From Bacterioplanoides sp965200585 (GTDB lineage Bacteria; Pseudomonadota; Gammaproteobacteria; Pseudomonadales; Oceanobacteraceae): a stretch of DNA of 64,000 bases. Position numbers and translations under genes: made by a program. Positions 63,567 through 64,000 of the stretch are shown here, piece after piece (positions within the stretch are counted from its first letter, which is position 1; every line of letters begins with the position of its first letter). The notes under the pieces are model-generated. The model had not been told where the DNA came from. It saw only the letters and a program-made list of their open reading frames with translations, and did no database searches. The stretch lies in NCBI RefSeq assembly GCF_965200585.1, contig NZ_OZ241361.1; one strand, 5' to 3'.

Positions 63567-64000
63567 ATGCATCGTACTGTAATTGTTTCAGCTGCGTTCC
63601 TCTTTTTTCTGTTTCCGGTGTATGCCTTATCGACTGGCTTACCACAGCAACTGACTCTGGCAGCCACTCACTGGTGCCCCTACTCCTGCTCTCCGGATAA
63701 TCATCCGCTCACATCATCCGCCGCAGCAAAGCCCGGTATTGTCAGCGAATACCTGTCACAACAGCTAAGTCATAACGGCATTGAACTTCAGATCCGTTTT
63801 CTGCCCTGGTCACGGGCGTTGGCCGAAGCCAATAGCGGCACCGTTGACGGCTTATTAACTGCCGTTCCGGAAGAAAGTGGCGAGTTATTGCTGCCTGATG
63901 TTCCCATTTCGACCTATCAGGATTGTTTATTCACCCATCCTGACAGTCAGTGGCATTATCAGGGGTTAAGTTCGTTATCGGAGGTACGACTGGCGTATAT
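63567..64000 (+). CDS. Periplasmic solute-binding-like protein (partial)
   Basis: The gene runs off the right edge. About 144 codons are visible: MHRTVIVSAAFLFFLFPVYA is a signal peptide, then LTLAATHWCPYSCSPDN and GIVSEYLSQQLSHNGIELQ, the pattern of SBP_bac_3-type proteins (for example WPPYxxxxxxG then a long helix). The two Cys in WCPYSC may form a disulfide. It was not caught by six-frame scans because it is cut at the edge. Confidence 0.7.
   Translation, partial: MHRTVIVSAAFLFFLFPVYALSTGLPQQLTLAATHWCPYSCSPDNHPLTSSAAAKPGIVSEYLSQQLSHNGIELQIRFLPWSRALAEANSGTVDGLLTAVPEESGELLLPDVPISTYQDCLFTHPDSQWHYQGLSSLSEVRLAY

Overview
This 64 kb window is chromosomal DNA of a marine-type gammaproteobacterium. 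The order Oceanospirillales (relatives of Thalassolituus, Oceanobacter or Bermanella) is my inference. It rests on the housekeeping proteins (AspRS, CysRS, GlnRS, GlmS, HrpA, LpxH, PpiB), a lipase with its own foldase, FadD and MaoC lipid genes, and many small marine-type exported proteins. I see no rRNA, tRNA, CRISPR array, complete insertion sequence or prophage.

Layout. 1-7.5 kb (minus strand): an exopolysaccharide operon led by glmS, then a hexapeptide acyltransferase, a glycosyltransferase, a large exported protein of unknown function, a lipoprotein, and a Wzz/PCP-type chain-length protein that runs off the left edge. 7.8-9.4 kb: a ParDE-like toxin-antitoxin pair and a secreted gluzincin. 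9.4-13.5 kb: small membrane and lipoproteins, a large LruC/GEVED-domain exported protein, and a DUF4160-DUF2442 pair. 13.6-23.4 kb: aspS, an SDR enzyme, an HU-like protein, a UDG-family protein, a ferritin-like metal hydrolase, an AraC regulator, gloB, a HIT protein, a GNAT and a FemAB-like protein. 23.5-29.8 kb: a czcCBA heavy-metal efflux operon opened by a His-rich periplasmic protein. 29.9-32.5 kb: an accessory patch with an unknown 298-aa protein, higBA and a second RelBE/ParDE-type pair. 32.5-40.4 kb: an asparaginase, phnA/yjdM, small proteins, cysS, glnS, ppiB and lpxH. 40.6-46.4 kb: a second accessory segment (unknown protein, AraC regulator, HupE/UreJ with a truncated parvulin-like partner, and a GH16-CBM6-metallophosphoesterase lipoprotein) bracketed by a 41-bp imperfect direct repeat. 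46.8-50.8 kb: a substrate-binding/PAS/GGDEF sensor and mlaA. 50.9-53.5 kb: a four-gene RiPP operon of the HvfABC/bufferin type. 53.8-64 kb: hrpA, lipase plus foldase, fadD, an alpha/beta hydrolase, a MaoC hydratase and a truncated solute-binding protein.

The most notable system is the RiPP operon at 50.9-53.5 kb. It encodes a secreted precursor with ten EGKCG motifs in 16-residue repeats, a DUF692/MNIO oxidase, its DUF2063 partner and a DoxX membrane protein. From knowledge of the family it should make a copper-binding, thiooxazole-modified peptide. Together with czcCBA it suggests a life with metal stress.

Other points of interest are a family of ~107-122 bp paired-hairpin intergenic repeats (three copies), 13-bp tandem repeats upstream of both the glmS-led operon and czcC, clear HigA operator palindromes, a lipase foldase whose RxxFDY motif is altered, and a parvulin-like protein that seems to have lost its catalytic core. 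Codon use and gene density look uniform. The clearest AT-rich, foreign-looking genes are those at 29.9-31 kb and 40.6-41 kb.
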